Part shown: positions 41,896 to 50,681 of the stretch, piece by piece
How the letters are laid out: each line of letters begins with the position of its first letter
Position numbering within the stretch: position 1 is the first letter of the stretch
NCBI GenBank assembly: GCA_964409645.1
Contig: CAYPEK010000001.1
Span: 124,001-188,000 of the forward strand
Source of the DNA: CAYPEK01 sp964409645
GTDB lineage: Bacteria > UBP15 > UBA6099
Length of the DNA: 64,000 nt
Direction: 5' to 3'
Program-made: the position numbers and the translations under genes
The notes under the pieces: model-generated
Databases searched by the model: none
Seen by the model: the letters and a program-made list of their open reading frames with translations, nothing else
What the model was told of the DNA's origin: nothing

Positions 41896-42867
41896 ATGGG
41901 ACTGTTTGAAAGAACAGGGATTAAACTTTCGATTCCATACAATCACGACATGGCGCTCATAGAGGGCCTCGAACAATTCATTCCCGACATAGAGAACGTT
42001 TATTTTCCGCCGCCGCCGGGGATAATGGGAACAGGCAGGCTGTGGAACGGGCCGGACGGGAGTGAATATGAAACGAGATTGCCGGAGCTGATCTTGGCGG
42101 TAAAGGGGCTCGGCGTCCAGCCTGAACTTTTGCTCAACTCGATATGGGCGGATGCAAAGGATCGCGGAACGGCAATCGAATTTACCGGGCGGATGGCGGA
42201 GCTCGGAGTGGGCCGGGTAATCGCGGCCGATCTCGATTTCGCGGTTGCGCTCCGCAGGGAATTCCCGGATATGAAGCTGACCGTTTCGTGCGTGGCGTTT
42301 GCCCACAATGCGGTGCGTGCCACCTACTGGCGCGATTTCGCCGGCGCGGACCGGGTTGTAATCGACCCTTCGATCAATAAGAACCTGAGCCGCATCCGCG
42401 CGATAGCCGGGCTGGGACTTGAGATCGAATTGATGCCCGCGAACTGCTGCATGCCGTGGTGCCCATTTCAGGCGCCGCATTATTTTCTTGTGTCGCGCGA
42501 GCTTTCGTGTGCGGAGGGCGGGGGCGGCCACGAAGCATTCTGCCGTCCGTACCGAACAGCGCCGGAAAACGTATGGCGTCAGTTTCTGTGCGAGGTGGTG
42601 CCGGGAGATATTCCGCGCTACGCCGGCATCGTGAATTTCGTTAAGATCACCGGCCGCGACCATTTCACGAAGGATATTCTGCGCCGCATCGCGCTCTACA
42701 TCGAATGCGAATCGCGACGCCATCCGGAGTACGGTTACATCGAACCGCCGGAGGTGTTCGACCTTGTTACGTCATGCGGAGAGTGCACGCTTTGCGGGCG
42801 TTGCAGGGAAATCTTCGAAGCGGCAAATCCTTCGTTTAAAGCGATAATAGAATCGGGCTCCGACTGA
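41896..42867 (+). CDS. Cys-rich U32-peptidase-like protein next to hydE
   Basis: 323 residues from the ATG at 41896; the longer TTG start at 41839 is less likely. 'KLSIPYNHDMALIEGLEQFI', 'VYFPPPPGIMGTGRLW' and 'ELMPANCCMPWCPFQAPHYF' recall U32-family proteins, several of which bind [4Fe-4S] and act in anaerobic hydroxylation or RNA modification. The C-terminus holds 'CGECTLCGRC', a compact possible cluster-binding motif. The gene is 69 bases after hydE on the same strand, so co-transcription is likely. A role in H-cluster maturation is only a guess. Family assignment is weak. Confidence 0.6.
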   Translation: MGLFERTGIKLSIPYNHDMALIEGLEQFIPDIENVYFPPPPGIMGTGRLWNGPDGSEYETRLPELILAVKGLGVQPELLLNSIWADAKDRGTAIEFTGRMAELGVGRVIAADLDFAVALRREFPDMKLTVSCVAFAHNAVRATYWRDFAGADRVVIDPSINKNLSRIRAIAGLGLEIELMPANCCMPWCPFQAPHYFLVSRELSCAEGGGGHEAFCRPYRTAPENVWRQFLCEVVPGDIPRYAGIVNFVKITGRDHFTKDILRRIALYIECESRRHPEYGYIEPPEVFDLVTSCGECTLCGRCREIFEAANPSFKAIIESGSD

Positions 42868-42915
42868 TTATTCATTAGCTAAACAGCAAAATTATCGAAC
42901 TGAATCCGGCGTTAA

Positions 42916-42943
42916 TTGACACGCGTCGGCCGAATATTATACA
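42916..42943 (+). promoter_or_regulatory. Promoter of the SGNH hydrolase gene (possibly leaderless)
   Basis: A perfect TTGACA at 42916-42921 and TATACA at 42938-42943 have a 16-base spacer. The expected start of transcription, about 42950, is almost at the ATG at 42952, and no Shine-Dalgarno sequence is present. Confidence 0.55.
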
Positions 42944-42951
42944 TTTATCGC

Positions 42952-44079
42952 ATGGAAAGAAAATCAGCGTCACGCATAGTGGGAATACTCGGTGTCCTGC
43001 TCGTGATTTTCGGCGCGGCGTGGATGGCGGCGAACAGGAGAGCGCCGGACGACAGCCTATATTGCGGGCTGTTTTTTTTGTGCGCGGGCGCGGCGGGCGC
43101 GGCGGCGCGGAAGAACGGGTTCGTTCAGGGCTTTGTCGTGACATGCGCGTCGATCGCTTTTATATGGATTATCGGCGAGGCGGGCACGAGAATATATATC
43201 CGCTCGTATCAGGGAAATTATCTCGGAGAGAGTTTCAGGGAGGTTTCCAACCCGAAGATCATCTACGAATTCAAGCCGGGAGCAAGGTATGCCGACGGAA
43301 CGGTCAACAGCAGCGGGTTCTGGGACCGCGAGTTTCCGGAGAAGAAACCAGCGGGTGTGTACCGGATTGCGGTGCTTGGAGATTCGGTCACCGCGATGGA
43401 TGAGTTTTACAAGACAATGTATGCGAAGCAACTCGAAAACATGCTGAACGCGTGCGGCGCGCCGGTCAGGTACGAAACGCTCAATTTCGGGGTTCCCGGA
43501 TACAACACGATTCAGGAAGTCGAGACGTTCAGGACGAAAGCTCTTAAATACGATCCGGACATGGTTGTATTGGGCTATGTGCTCAACGATCCTTATCCCG
43601 GGCAGGCACTCGTCCGGATGACTTCCGGCCATTCGAAATTCATATCCAACATCGAGCAAAGGAGCCGGATATCCTTCCTTTTCAGGCGGCGGTTCGGGAA
43701 TTATGTCGAAGACTCGCTTGCGGCGATGCACAGCGATCCGGAGGCGTGGGACACGGTTGTGGTGCGCGGCTTCAAAGAGCTTAAGAAGCTAACTGAGGAT
43801 AAGAAGATTCCGGTGGTCGTTGTAATATTTCCGTTGCTGAACAGCTTCGACAGTCCTGTCTCCGAAGCGATTTACAAAAAGGTTGCGGCGGAGGCCCGGC
43901 GAAACGGCTTCGAAGCGATAATTCTTCTGCCGGCATTTAAAAAAGGACACACTTCGAAGGATATAATAAGGCATCCGTCGGACATCATGCATCCGAATAT
44001 CATAGGGCACAAAATAGCCGGGGAACAGATTTATTCGCGAATGAGTAAATACTGGAAGTGCGGATCGGCCGGCAGATGA
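42952..44079 (+). CDS. Membrane-anchored SGNH/GDSL hydrolase
   Basis: 375 residues from the ATG at 42952. Two or three N-terminal membrane segments (about residues 8-25, 32-48 and 52-70) are followed by an extracytoplasmic SGNH domain: block I 'IAVLGDSVTAMDE' (GDS), block II 'FGVPGYNTIQE', block III 'GYVLNDP' (Asn), and the late 'SDIMHPNIIGH' with Asp and His of the triad. Relatives act as esterases or acyltransferases on cell-surface sugars. The longer frame starts inside the promoter and is rejected. Confidence 0.85.
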   Translation: MERKSASRIVGILGVLLVIFGAAWMAANRRAPDDSLYCGLFFLCAGAAGAAARKNGFVQGFVVTCASIAFIWIIGEAGTRIYIRSYQGNYLGESFREVSNPKIIYEFKPGARYADGTVNSSGFWDREFPEKKPAGVYRIAVLGDSVTAMDEFYKTMYAKQLENMLNACGAPVRYETLNFGVPGYNTIQEVETFRTKALKYDPDMVVLGYVLNDPYPGQALVRMTSGHSKFISNIEQRSRISFLFRRRFGNYVEDSLAAMHSDPEAWDTVVVRGFKELKKLTEDKKIPVVVVIFPLLNSFDSPVSEAIYKKVAAEARRNGFEAIILLPAFKKGHTSKDIIRHPSDIMHPNIIGHKIAGEQIYSRMSKYWKCGSAGR

Positions 44080-44098
44080 CCGGCGCGTGCGCCGGGCG

Positions 44099-46462
44099 TC
44101 ATTTCCCCATATCGTATATAAGCAGTTTTCTTCCCTGAATAAAATACAAAGCGCCGTAGGCAATCAGTGCGTCCGACGGGCAGTCGCCGTCGATTTTAAC
44201 GGTGCCTGCTTCCGACGGTTTTGATGGATTTGAAATGTCCAGCAGGCTGACGTTGCAGGTTTCGCCGGCAGTGTTTTTCGCGGGCCACACAATTGCGGTT
44301 CCGCCGAATACCCGTGCATTAGTTTCCTTGTCCGCCGGAGCGAAACGCATCTGCACAGAACCGGATTTTTCCGGCTTATCAGGTTTGGCTACATTGTAGA
44401 TATCGATACTGTTTTTTCCCTTTGCCGCGGCGATCAGGAAACGTCCGCCGGGCGCATCCCACGCGACGAGCGGAACCGAATCCGCCGGCGTTGATAGCTT
44501 ATCCGCAACAAATTTCGGAAACAAAGGATCGTTCGACGGATAAACGGCGGGATTATCCGCCGGGAATGGAACCGAAAGAACGAGTTTGGTGATGTCTGTT
44601 CCGGATACGATGTAAGCGAATTTGCCGCTGATTGAAAGTGCGGGCTCGGCGGAATCGACATCGAACATTCCCGCGATTTCAAGTTTTTCCTGAGGAAGGA
44701 ATCGGTAGATAGAGATATAGCCTGAAGCCGGAGATGCCGAATACTCTATCGGCCCGTCGCGGAGAACGAATGGAAAAACGCCCGAAACAGTGAAAAAGAG
44801 ATTGCCGGCCATTGCCGTATCGAGAAGCAGCTTCTTTGGGCCTTCCGCCGGAAGCAGAAAACGCTTGTGCAATGTAGGTCTGAGCGGGTTCGAGACATCG
44901 TAAGAGTCGATCAGCGCGCCGCTGTCGGACGGAACGAGAAGTAAGTTGTCGAACAGAAACATCCTGCTCGCTGTGTCTTTCAATTGCAGTGTGTCGGCCG
45001 GCTTCGGTGCGGACACTGCTTTTTTTCCGACCACGTTCACAGTTGCGAAGTCGAAGTTCGACACGCCGCCGGAAGTCGCCTCCAGAAGGAACGAATAAAC
45101 TCCGGGTTCTTTGGGGGTGATGGTGATTTTTGCCGCGCCGGGATCGGAAATGACGACTGACGGCCCGGCAATCTGCCGCCATCTGAGAGAGTTCTTGGCG
45201 CTTTCGGATGTTGCGGAAAGCTTTATGCCGTCGCCGACTGCTGCCGCAGATGGCGCTCCCTCGATTTTTGCCGTAACGCTTTCGCGTGCGCTCACGTTCC
45301 AATCGAGACCGATAACCGACGTTTCCATATTGTCCGATGCGAGCAGCCAGTCCGGCTTGGCGAGGTCTTCGGGTTTGAGTTTTGCTGCCGCAACCGCAAC
45401 CGCCACATCCTCTCCTGCGTATCCGACTTCGGATAGAGACCCTTTCGACGACGTGATTTCGTATTTAGAACCGGGCGGGACTGTTACTTTAATCATTCCG
45501 CCGCCGGGCACGTCAATTTTAATATTGCTTTCGAGCAATACCGGCCCGGTCGCCGCCCCGATTGGGAATGCGCTCACTTTTATTTCCCGGCCTGTGCCTG
45601 ACGGTATCCCGAAGACGTCGAAATACATGTTGTCGTTCGGTCCGTTGGAAAGGTAGCAGGCGAAGCTTTCCGCCGCCGTATCGATTTTTTTGTCGCCTCG
45701 GTTTATCCCGAAAACGGTATCGGGTTCTCCGGTATCGGAACCTCGCAGCGTGATCTGGTAAAAATCGGGTGTTGCGCTGAAATCCGCCGACGGCCCGAAC
45801 GGGTACGCAAGCACGAACCGGATAGCGCCCGGCTGAGGGGAGTTTGCCGGATTCATCGCTTGGACTATATTTTGGGCGATTGTTTTTGTTTCCTGCGCGG
45901 GAACAACGAAGCTGTTGCTGAACGAATCTTTTCGTGCAGCCATGACTGCATTCATGGCCTCGGTGTAGCTGTCATAGACTTTCGGCGGCGACTTAAGGTC
46001 TTCCGGAACCAAAACGGCCTGCGAGCCGCCGGCCTCGATCGTCACATTGGCGGACTGGCTGTACAGCGGCTTTTTATTGTCGTACGTGCTTGTGAATGCC
46101 GCGATGCCGATCCGCGCTTTGCCTTCCTTCAATCCGGAGATGGTCAGTGCCATGTCGTCGCGCGCTATTCGCGATGCCGATGCCTCAACCGCGTTCTTCG
46201 GGGTCACCGTGACTTCGAAAGTGTCTCTTTTCACGAGCACTTCCGCCTCAGGGATGCCCGCGGTGTTCGACGGTACGGTTATTTTGTAAAAGCCGGGCAT
46301 GACGGGTTCCGTGTTTGATTTTCCGATTGCGTAAAGGATGAAGACGGTCAGCGCCGGTTTGGGGAGCTCTTCTTTTTCTTCGAGGGCCGCGGCTGGCAGC
46401 GCGGAGATCAATAACAGCACCGCCGCGAGTGTCACGGCGAATCGTTTCAAATCGTTTCCCAC
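44099..46462 (-). CDS. Secreted protein with PKD-like domain and C-terminal propeller-like repeats
   Basis: 787 residues from a GTG at 46462 with GAGGTG just upstream. A signal peptide (about residues 7-27, ending 'PAAAL') is followed by beta-rich repeats. A PKD/REJ-like domain is seen at about 410-490 ('RWRQIAGPSVVISDP', 'PKEPGVYSFLLEATSGG'). The C-terminal ~280 residues show spaced 'SYDVSNPLRPTL', 'IYNVAKPDKPEKSGSV' and 'LLDISNPSKPSEAGTV', typical of LVIVD-type propeller repeats. It is likely a cell-surface or periplasmic protein. No enzyme motif is seen, and the function is unknown. Confidence 0.78.
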   Translation of the reverse strand: MGNDLKRFAVTLAAVLLLISALPAAALEEKEELPKPALTVFILYAIGKSNTEPVMPGFYKITVPSNTAGIPEAEVLVKRDTFEVTVTPKNAVEASASRIARDDMALTISGLKEGKARIGIAAFTSTYDNKKPLYSQSANVTIEAGGSQAVLVPEDLKSPPKVYDSYTEAMNAVMAARKDSFSNSFVVPAQETKTIAQNIVQAMNPANSPQPGAIRFVLAYPFGPSADFSATPDFYQITLRGSDTGEPDTVFGINRGDKKIDTAAESFACYLSNGPNDNMYFDVFGIPSGTGREIKVSAFPIGAATGPVLLESNIKIDVPGGGMIKVTVPPGSKYEITSSKGSLSEVGYAGEDVAVAVAAAKLKPEDLAKPDWLLASDNMETSVIGLDWNVSARESVTAKIEGAPSAAAVGDGIKLSATSESAKNSLRWRQIAGPSVVISDPGAAKITITPKEPGVYSFLLEATSGGVSNFDFATVNVVGKKAVSAPKPADTLQLKDTASRMFLFDNLLLVPSDSGALIDSYDVSNPLRPTLHKRFLLPAEGPKKLLLDTAMAGNLFFTVSGVFPFVLRDGPIEYSASPASGYISIYRFLPQEKLEIAGMFDVDSAEPALSISGKFAYIVSGTDITKLVLSVPFPADNPAVYPSNDPLFPKFVADKLSTPADSVPLVAWDAPGGRFLIAAAKGKNSIDIYNVAKPDKPEKSGSVQMRFAPADKETNARVFGGTAIVWPAKNTAGETCNVSLLDISNPSKPSEAGTVKIDGDCPSDALIAYGALYFIQGRKLLIYDMGK

Positions 46463-46595
46463 AAAGCACCTCTTTTCCGAGGTTTGCCCCGCATTCGCGG
46501 AGACATTATTTAAAGATTTATTACAGATATTATTATATTGCGTTTTCGACGTATCTGAAAATGCCCGAGTGGCGGTTTTTTATTGTTGCCCGCGG

Positions 46596-47528
46596 TTATT
46601 TCAGCAGGCCGTTGACGATTACTTCGGTCGCCTGCTCTTCTGTAAGGCCGCGGCTGAGCAGCAGGTTGAGCTGCTCGCTGTCGATGCTGCCGATCGCCGC
46701 CTCGTGTGTTACCTTCGCCTTGTCGTTCGCGACGATCGCCACCGGCATCGCCTTCGCCTTCGCGTTGCGGCCGGAGATGATCTCGATGCAGTCCATGTGG
46801 CCGCGGGAGCCGTCGCCCTCTCCGACAATCTCGTTGATGATCTCGGTGTATGCGTTGTCGCGGATGACCATGCGGGTTTCGAGCAGAGCGCGCGAGTTCG
46901 CGCCGAGCAGGTGCGCCCGCTCTTTGATGATTATATTGTCGTCGAATTTACCATAAACCTTCGCGAGCATGTGGCAGATCGATTTCGGCCCGCACTCGAT
47001 GTCGTAGTCGAACGCCATGCGGCCCACCGCGCCCTGAACGAGCGAGAAGCTGTTCGTGAGCTGCGCGCCCTCCGCGAGGAATATCTTCGCGTTCGGGATC
47101 ACCCGCACCAGTCCGCGGTCGCCGTGCCAGTGCACTTCGTTGTATGTGTATTTTGAGTTCGGGCCGATCTTGATCTTAGCTTCCATCGCGTGCAGGACGT
47201 CCACCGCGTTCGGAAACAGGCAGTGCGCCTGAAGCGAAACTTCCGAGTCCTCCGCCGTCTCGATGTCGATGTTGATCCGCTGCGCCATTTCCTTCGAAAG
47301 CACGCCGAAGCAGAGGTGCAGAGGGTCCTTGAATTTATATCCGGCCAGAACGCGCAGTTTGACAAAAAGCTCTCCGTTACGAGTGTCGGCCTCCATCTCG
47401 GCGCCCTCGACGGCGTTCGCGCTGAGCACGTGGTCGTCGTTGATTACGAGACTTCCGATTCCCTTGTCGTGCAGGTTGTGTGACATCCCGCCCGCGAGTG
47501 AGTATGCTTCGTCTATGTTGCCAATCAT
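46596..47528 (-). CDS. Minimal SufB-type Fe-S scaffold (SmsB/SufBD)
   Basis: 310 residues from the ATG at 47528, which overlaps the stop codon of the SufC gene (ATGA). Only the beta-helix core and C-terminal part of SufB/SufD are present; SufB proper is about 470 residues. Blocks include 'KIKIGPNSKYTYNEVHWHG', 'ERAHLLGANSRALLETRMVIRDNAYTEIINEIVGEGDGSRGHMDCIEII', 'VTHEAAIGSID' and 'LNLLLSRGLTEEQATEVIVNGLL'. With one SufC it forms a two-gene SUF system like the SmsCB minimal machinery. It would assemble [Fe-S] clusters for the many iron-sulfur proteins here. Confidence 0.88.
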   Translation of the reverse strand: MIGNIDEAYSLAGGMSHNLHDKGIGSLVINDDHVLSANAVEGAEMEADTRNGELFVKLRVLAGYKFKDPLHLCFGVLSKEMAQRINIDIETAEDSEVSLQAHCLFPNAVDVLHAMEAKIKIGPNSKYTYNEVHWHGDRGLVRVIPNAKIFLAEGAQLTNSFSLVQGAVGRMAFDYDIECGPKSICHMLAKVYGKFDDNIIIKERAHLLGANSRALLETRMVIRDNAYTEIINEIVGEGDGSRGHMDCIEIISGRNAKAKAMPVAIVANDKAKVTHEAAIGSIDSEQLNLLLSRGLTEEQATEVIVNGLLK

Positions 47529-48262
47529 TGTTGTGCGGCGCTCCCTTCGTATTTCGGCATGTTGACGGTTTCGCAGATGTCGCAGTGATTCTTGAAATAG
47601 ACGATCGCCTCGCCCGGCCCGCACTCGCGGATTATCTTCGAGCCGCAGAGCAGTCCCGCGCGCGTGCTGATGTGCAGGATGTCCTCCTGATGCGTGATCA
47701 GCAGCACCGCGCCTTGCTTCGCAATTTTCTTAATCACTTTAAGAATCATCTCGATCGACACCGCGTCGATCCCCGAGTCCGGCTCGTCGAGGATGGCGAT
47801 CTTCGGCTTCGACGCGAGCACGCTCGCGAGCTCGATCCGTTTCCGTTCGCCGCCGCTCAGCTTCGAGTCAAGCCCGCGCTCGAAATAGTCGCGCGCGCAC
47901 AGGCCCACCGCGTCGAGGCATTCCGTGACTTCCTCCTCGGTGATGCCGTTGCGGCTGCTGATGCGGATGTACTCGCGCACTGTCAGCCCCTGCACGCCGA
48001 TGTTCTTCTGCCAGCCGAGGATGATCCCGCGCTGCGCCCGCTCGGACACCGAGAGGTCGTTTATGCGCTCGCCCTCGAAGTAGATGTCTCCCGACTCCGG
48101 CTTGATCAGCCCGAGTATCACCGACGCGAGGGTGGACTTGCCGGTCCCGTTGCGGCCGAGAAGCGAGTATATTTCACCGCGCTCGACTGTCATAGACATG
48201 TTGTCGAATATTCTTTTCCCGTCGAAGGTCAGGTTAAGATTGCTTATCTGCAACATATTCAT
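47525..48262 (-). CDS. sufC: SufC-type Fe-S assembly ATPase (SmsC)
   Basis: 245 residues. ABC ATPase motifs: Walker A 'GRNGTGKST' (about 36-44), 'LGWQKN' (Q-loop region), signature 'LSGGERKRIELA' and Walker B 'IAILDEPDSGID', with the SufC-type 'SGID' instead of 'SGLD', then the switch His in 'LLITHQ'. SufC powers cluster assembly on SufB/D-type scaffolds. GGGAG precedes the ATG. It is coupled to the SufB-like gene; no sufS, sufU or sufD is adjacent. Confidence 0.9.
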   Translation of the reverse strand: MNMLQISNLNLTFDGKRIFDNMSMTVERGEIYSLLGRNGTGKSTLASVILGLIKPESGDIYFEGERINDLSVSERAQRGIILGWQKNIGVQGLTVREYIRISSRNGITEEEVTECLDAVGLCARDYFERGLDSKLSGGERKRIELASVLASKPKIAILDEPDSGIDAVSIEMILKVIKKIAKQGAVLLITHQEDILHISTRAGLLCGSKIIRECGPGEAIVYFKNHCDICETVNMPKYEGSAAQQ

Positions 48263-48432
48263 TCACGCTCCCGTAAAGCTGTCTCTTTAATATAACATCC
48301 GCATTATGAAATGACAAACTGAAACGGCGGACGGCGTCGCTGGCTGCGCGAAATTGTTATCGACCGGCGTCTGTGTTATGATTTTCATGCGAAAAATGCA
48401 GGTGGAAATCAGGCTCTCGAAGAGGCCGGCTT

Positions 48433-49875
48433 TTGAAAATTACGCTTCTAACTCCTCCGCCGCTCGACGGCAACCGCGTCGCTGACCGCGTCGCCGGATG
48501 CGCCTACGGGCTCTATCCGGTGCCGAACGTTTTCGAGTTGACGATGGCGGCTGTGCTCGAACGCGACGGCCACGACGTGCGCTATGTCAATTTCCCGATC
48601 CTCGAACGCGGCGAGGCGGAGTTCGACTCCTTCGCCGCGGGCGACGACAGCGCGCTGTACGCGTTCTATACGGTCAACCTCACCCGCGATACGGACCGCG
48701 CGGCCGCGCGCAGGATCATCACAAAGCGAAACGCACGCGTAGTCTTCTACGGGCCGTCGCCGAGTTACAACCCGGACGAGTTCCTAATCCATGAAAACTG
48801 CTACGTCGTGCGGGGCGAACCTGAGGCGAGCTTTTCGGAACTCGCCGCCGCGCTCGATCGTGGCGCCACGGATGCTCCGCCCGCGGGCGTGTCGATGCTT
48901 GTCGGCGGAAGCCCGGTCCACGGCCCGGCCCGGCCGCTGATCGAAGACCTCGATTTGCTCCCGTTCCCGGCGCGGCATCTCGTCAAAGATCACCGCGACA
49001 AATATTTCAACCCCAAACTCGGCGTGAAGCCGTTCACGTCCGTCTATGCCTCACGCAACTGCCGTTTCAGATGCGTGTACTGTGTGCCGTGTTCGCTGAG
49101 TTTCGCGCGCGAACTCGAACACAGAAGGCAGAACGACGGAAAAAAACCGCCGGTGGGCGTGCGGTCGGCGGAAAGCGTCGTCGCCGAATTCGAGTTGCTT
49201 GAACGCGACGGATACCGTAGCGCGGTATTCCTCGACGACCAGTTCATCTGGGACGAGGAGCGCACGGTGAAGATGTGCGAAGGGATCGGCCGCACCGGTA
49301 TTGTTTGGGGCTGCGCGTCACGCGCGGACTTCATTACGGAGCGGGCGGTGGCGGCGATGGCGGCCGCGGGCTGCCGGTTCATCGACATAGGCGCGGAGTC
49401 GTTCGACCAGCGCATTCTCGACGACGTCCGCAAGGGGCTGAAAATCGAAACGGTAGAGAAAGCGATAAAGATAATACGCGGTCACGGAATCGACGCGAAG
49501 ATCAACATACTCGTCGGCTGCAGCGCGCTCGAAACAAAGGAAACAATCCGCGCGAACAGGAAGATGGTGAAGAAGCTGAAGGTGGATCAGGTGATGTACA
49601 ACATCGCCAACCCGTTTCCGGGCACCGAGCTTTATGATATTGCGAAGAGAGACGGCTGGTTCGTCGAGGGCGACTACCGGCCGAGCGACGTGCAGAAAGA
49701 GGCGATCATCCGGCTGCCGAACCTGACGCCGGAGGAACTCGTGAGCGAGGTGCGGCGCGCGAACGTGGCGTTTTTCCTGAGCCCGCGTTTCGTACTGAAG
49801 CACGTTTTCAGGTTCCGCAGCGCGTCGGACGTGATCGACGCCGCGCGCGCTATGAAAAAGAAGCTTTTCAAATGA
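48433..49875 (+). CDS. B12-binding-domain radical SAM protein
   Basis: 480 residues from a TTG at 48433 (AGAGG upstream). The N-terminal ~150 residues look like a cobalamin-binding Rossmann domain ('MKITLLTPPPLDGNR', 'VVFYGPSPSYNPDEFL'). The radical SAM domain follows with 'CRFRCVYC' (CxxxCxxC), then 'SAVFLDDQFIWD', 'RFIDIGAESFDQRILDDVRKG' and 'ILVGCSALETKE'. B12-radical SAM proteins of this type modify lipids, sugars or natural products. It is the first gene of an operon with a glycosyltransferase and ispG, joined by ATGA overlaps. The substrate is unknown. Confidence 0.87.
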   Translation: MKITLLTPPPLDGNRVADRVAGCAYGLYPVPNVFELTMAAVLERDGHDVRYVNFPILERGEAEFDSFAAGDDSALYAFYTVNLTRDTDRAAARRIITKRNARVVFYGPSPSYNPDEFLIHENCYVVRGEPEASFSELAAALDRGATDAPPAGVSMLVGGSPVHGPARPLIEDLDLLPFPARHLVKDHRDKYFNPKLGVKPFTSVYASRNCRFRCVYCVPCSLSFARELEHRRQNDGKKPPVGVRSAESVVAEFELLERDGYRSAVFLDDQFIWDEERTVKMCEGIGRTGIVWGCASRADFITERAVAAMAAAGCRFIDIGAESFDQRILDDVRKGLKIETVEKAIKIIRGHGIDAKINILVGCSALETKETIRANRKMVKKLKVDQVMYNIANPFPGTELYDIAKRDGWFVEGDYRPSDVQKEAIIRLPNLTPEELVSEVRRANVAFFLSPRFVLKHVFRFRSASDVIDAARAMKKKLFK

Positions 49876-50681
49876 CAGACCTGTCCGTCGTCATCATAAC
49901 TTACGAATCGCGCGCGCTGCTCGAGCAGTGTATCGGTTCGGTGCGCGCGGCGACGCATAAGGTGTCGTACGAGATAGTTGTCGTCGAGAACGGTTCATCT
50001 GACGGAACGGCGGAATGGCTGCGCTCGCAGCCGGACATCCGCGCGATTTTCAATGCGTCGAACAGGGGGGTCGCCCCCGCGCGCAATCAGGGGCTCGCGG
50101 CGGCGAAGGGCCGCTACCTGATGATACTCGATGCGGACACGGTCGTCGCGGACGGCGCGCTCGACACGCTCGTGGCGCGGATGGACGCGCGGCCCGATGC
50201 CGGGCTCGGTGCGCCGAAGCTGACCGACGCGGACGGCGCGCTCCAACTCACGTGCCGTTACTACCCGACGGTGTTCAGTAAGATTTACCGGCGGTTGCCG
50301 TTCGAGTTTGCCGGAAAGCGACTCGCGGACGAGTTTCTTGAGGGTGATCCGCACGACGCCGAGACCGAGATCGACTATGTGATCGGCGCATGCCAGATTT
50401 TCAGGCGTGAGGCATACGAGAAGGTCGGGCCGCTCGACGAGCGGATTTTCTACGGCCCGGAGGACATCGATTATTGCATCCGTATGTGGGCCGCGGGGTG
50501 GAAGGTCGTTTATTTCCCGCAGGCGGTGGTGAAGCATCTCGAACGCCGCATCACAAAGAAGCTGTTGTCGAAGACGACATTCAGGCACGCGGCCGGACTC
50601 GCATATTATTTCAGGAAATATGGTTATCTGACAAACACGGCGAAGTTGCCCGGAAGTAAAAGCAGCGGTAATAAAAGATGA
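49872..50681 (+). CDS. Glycosyltransferase family 2
   Basis: 269 residues, GT-A fold: 'LSVVIITYESRALLEQCIGSV', 'EIVVVENGSSDGTAEWL', the metal-binding DxD-like 'MILDADTVV' and 'ERIFYGPEDIDYCIRMWAAGWKVVYFP' with the acceptor-side ED motif. It resembles rhamnosyl- and related transferases that build surface polysaccharides. It overlaps the radical SAM gene and ispG by ATGA on both sides, so the three are co-translated. Confidence 0.88.
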   Translation: MTDLSVVIITYESRALLEQCIGSVRAATHKVSYEIVVVENGSSDGTAEWLRSQPDIRAIFNASNRGVAPARNQGLAAAKGRYLMILDADTVVADGALDTLVARMDARPDAGLGAPKLTDADGALQLTCRYYPTVFSKIYRRLPFEFAGKRLADEFLEGDPHDAETEIDYVIGACQIFRREAYEKVGPLDERIFYGPEDIDYCIRMWAAGWKVVYFPQAVVKHLERRITKKLLSKTTFRHAAGLAYYFRKYGYLTNTAKLPGSKSSGNKR

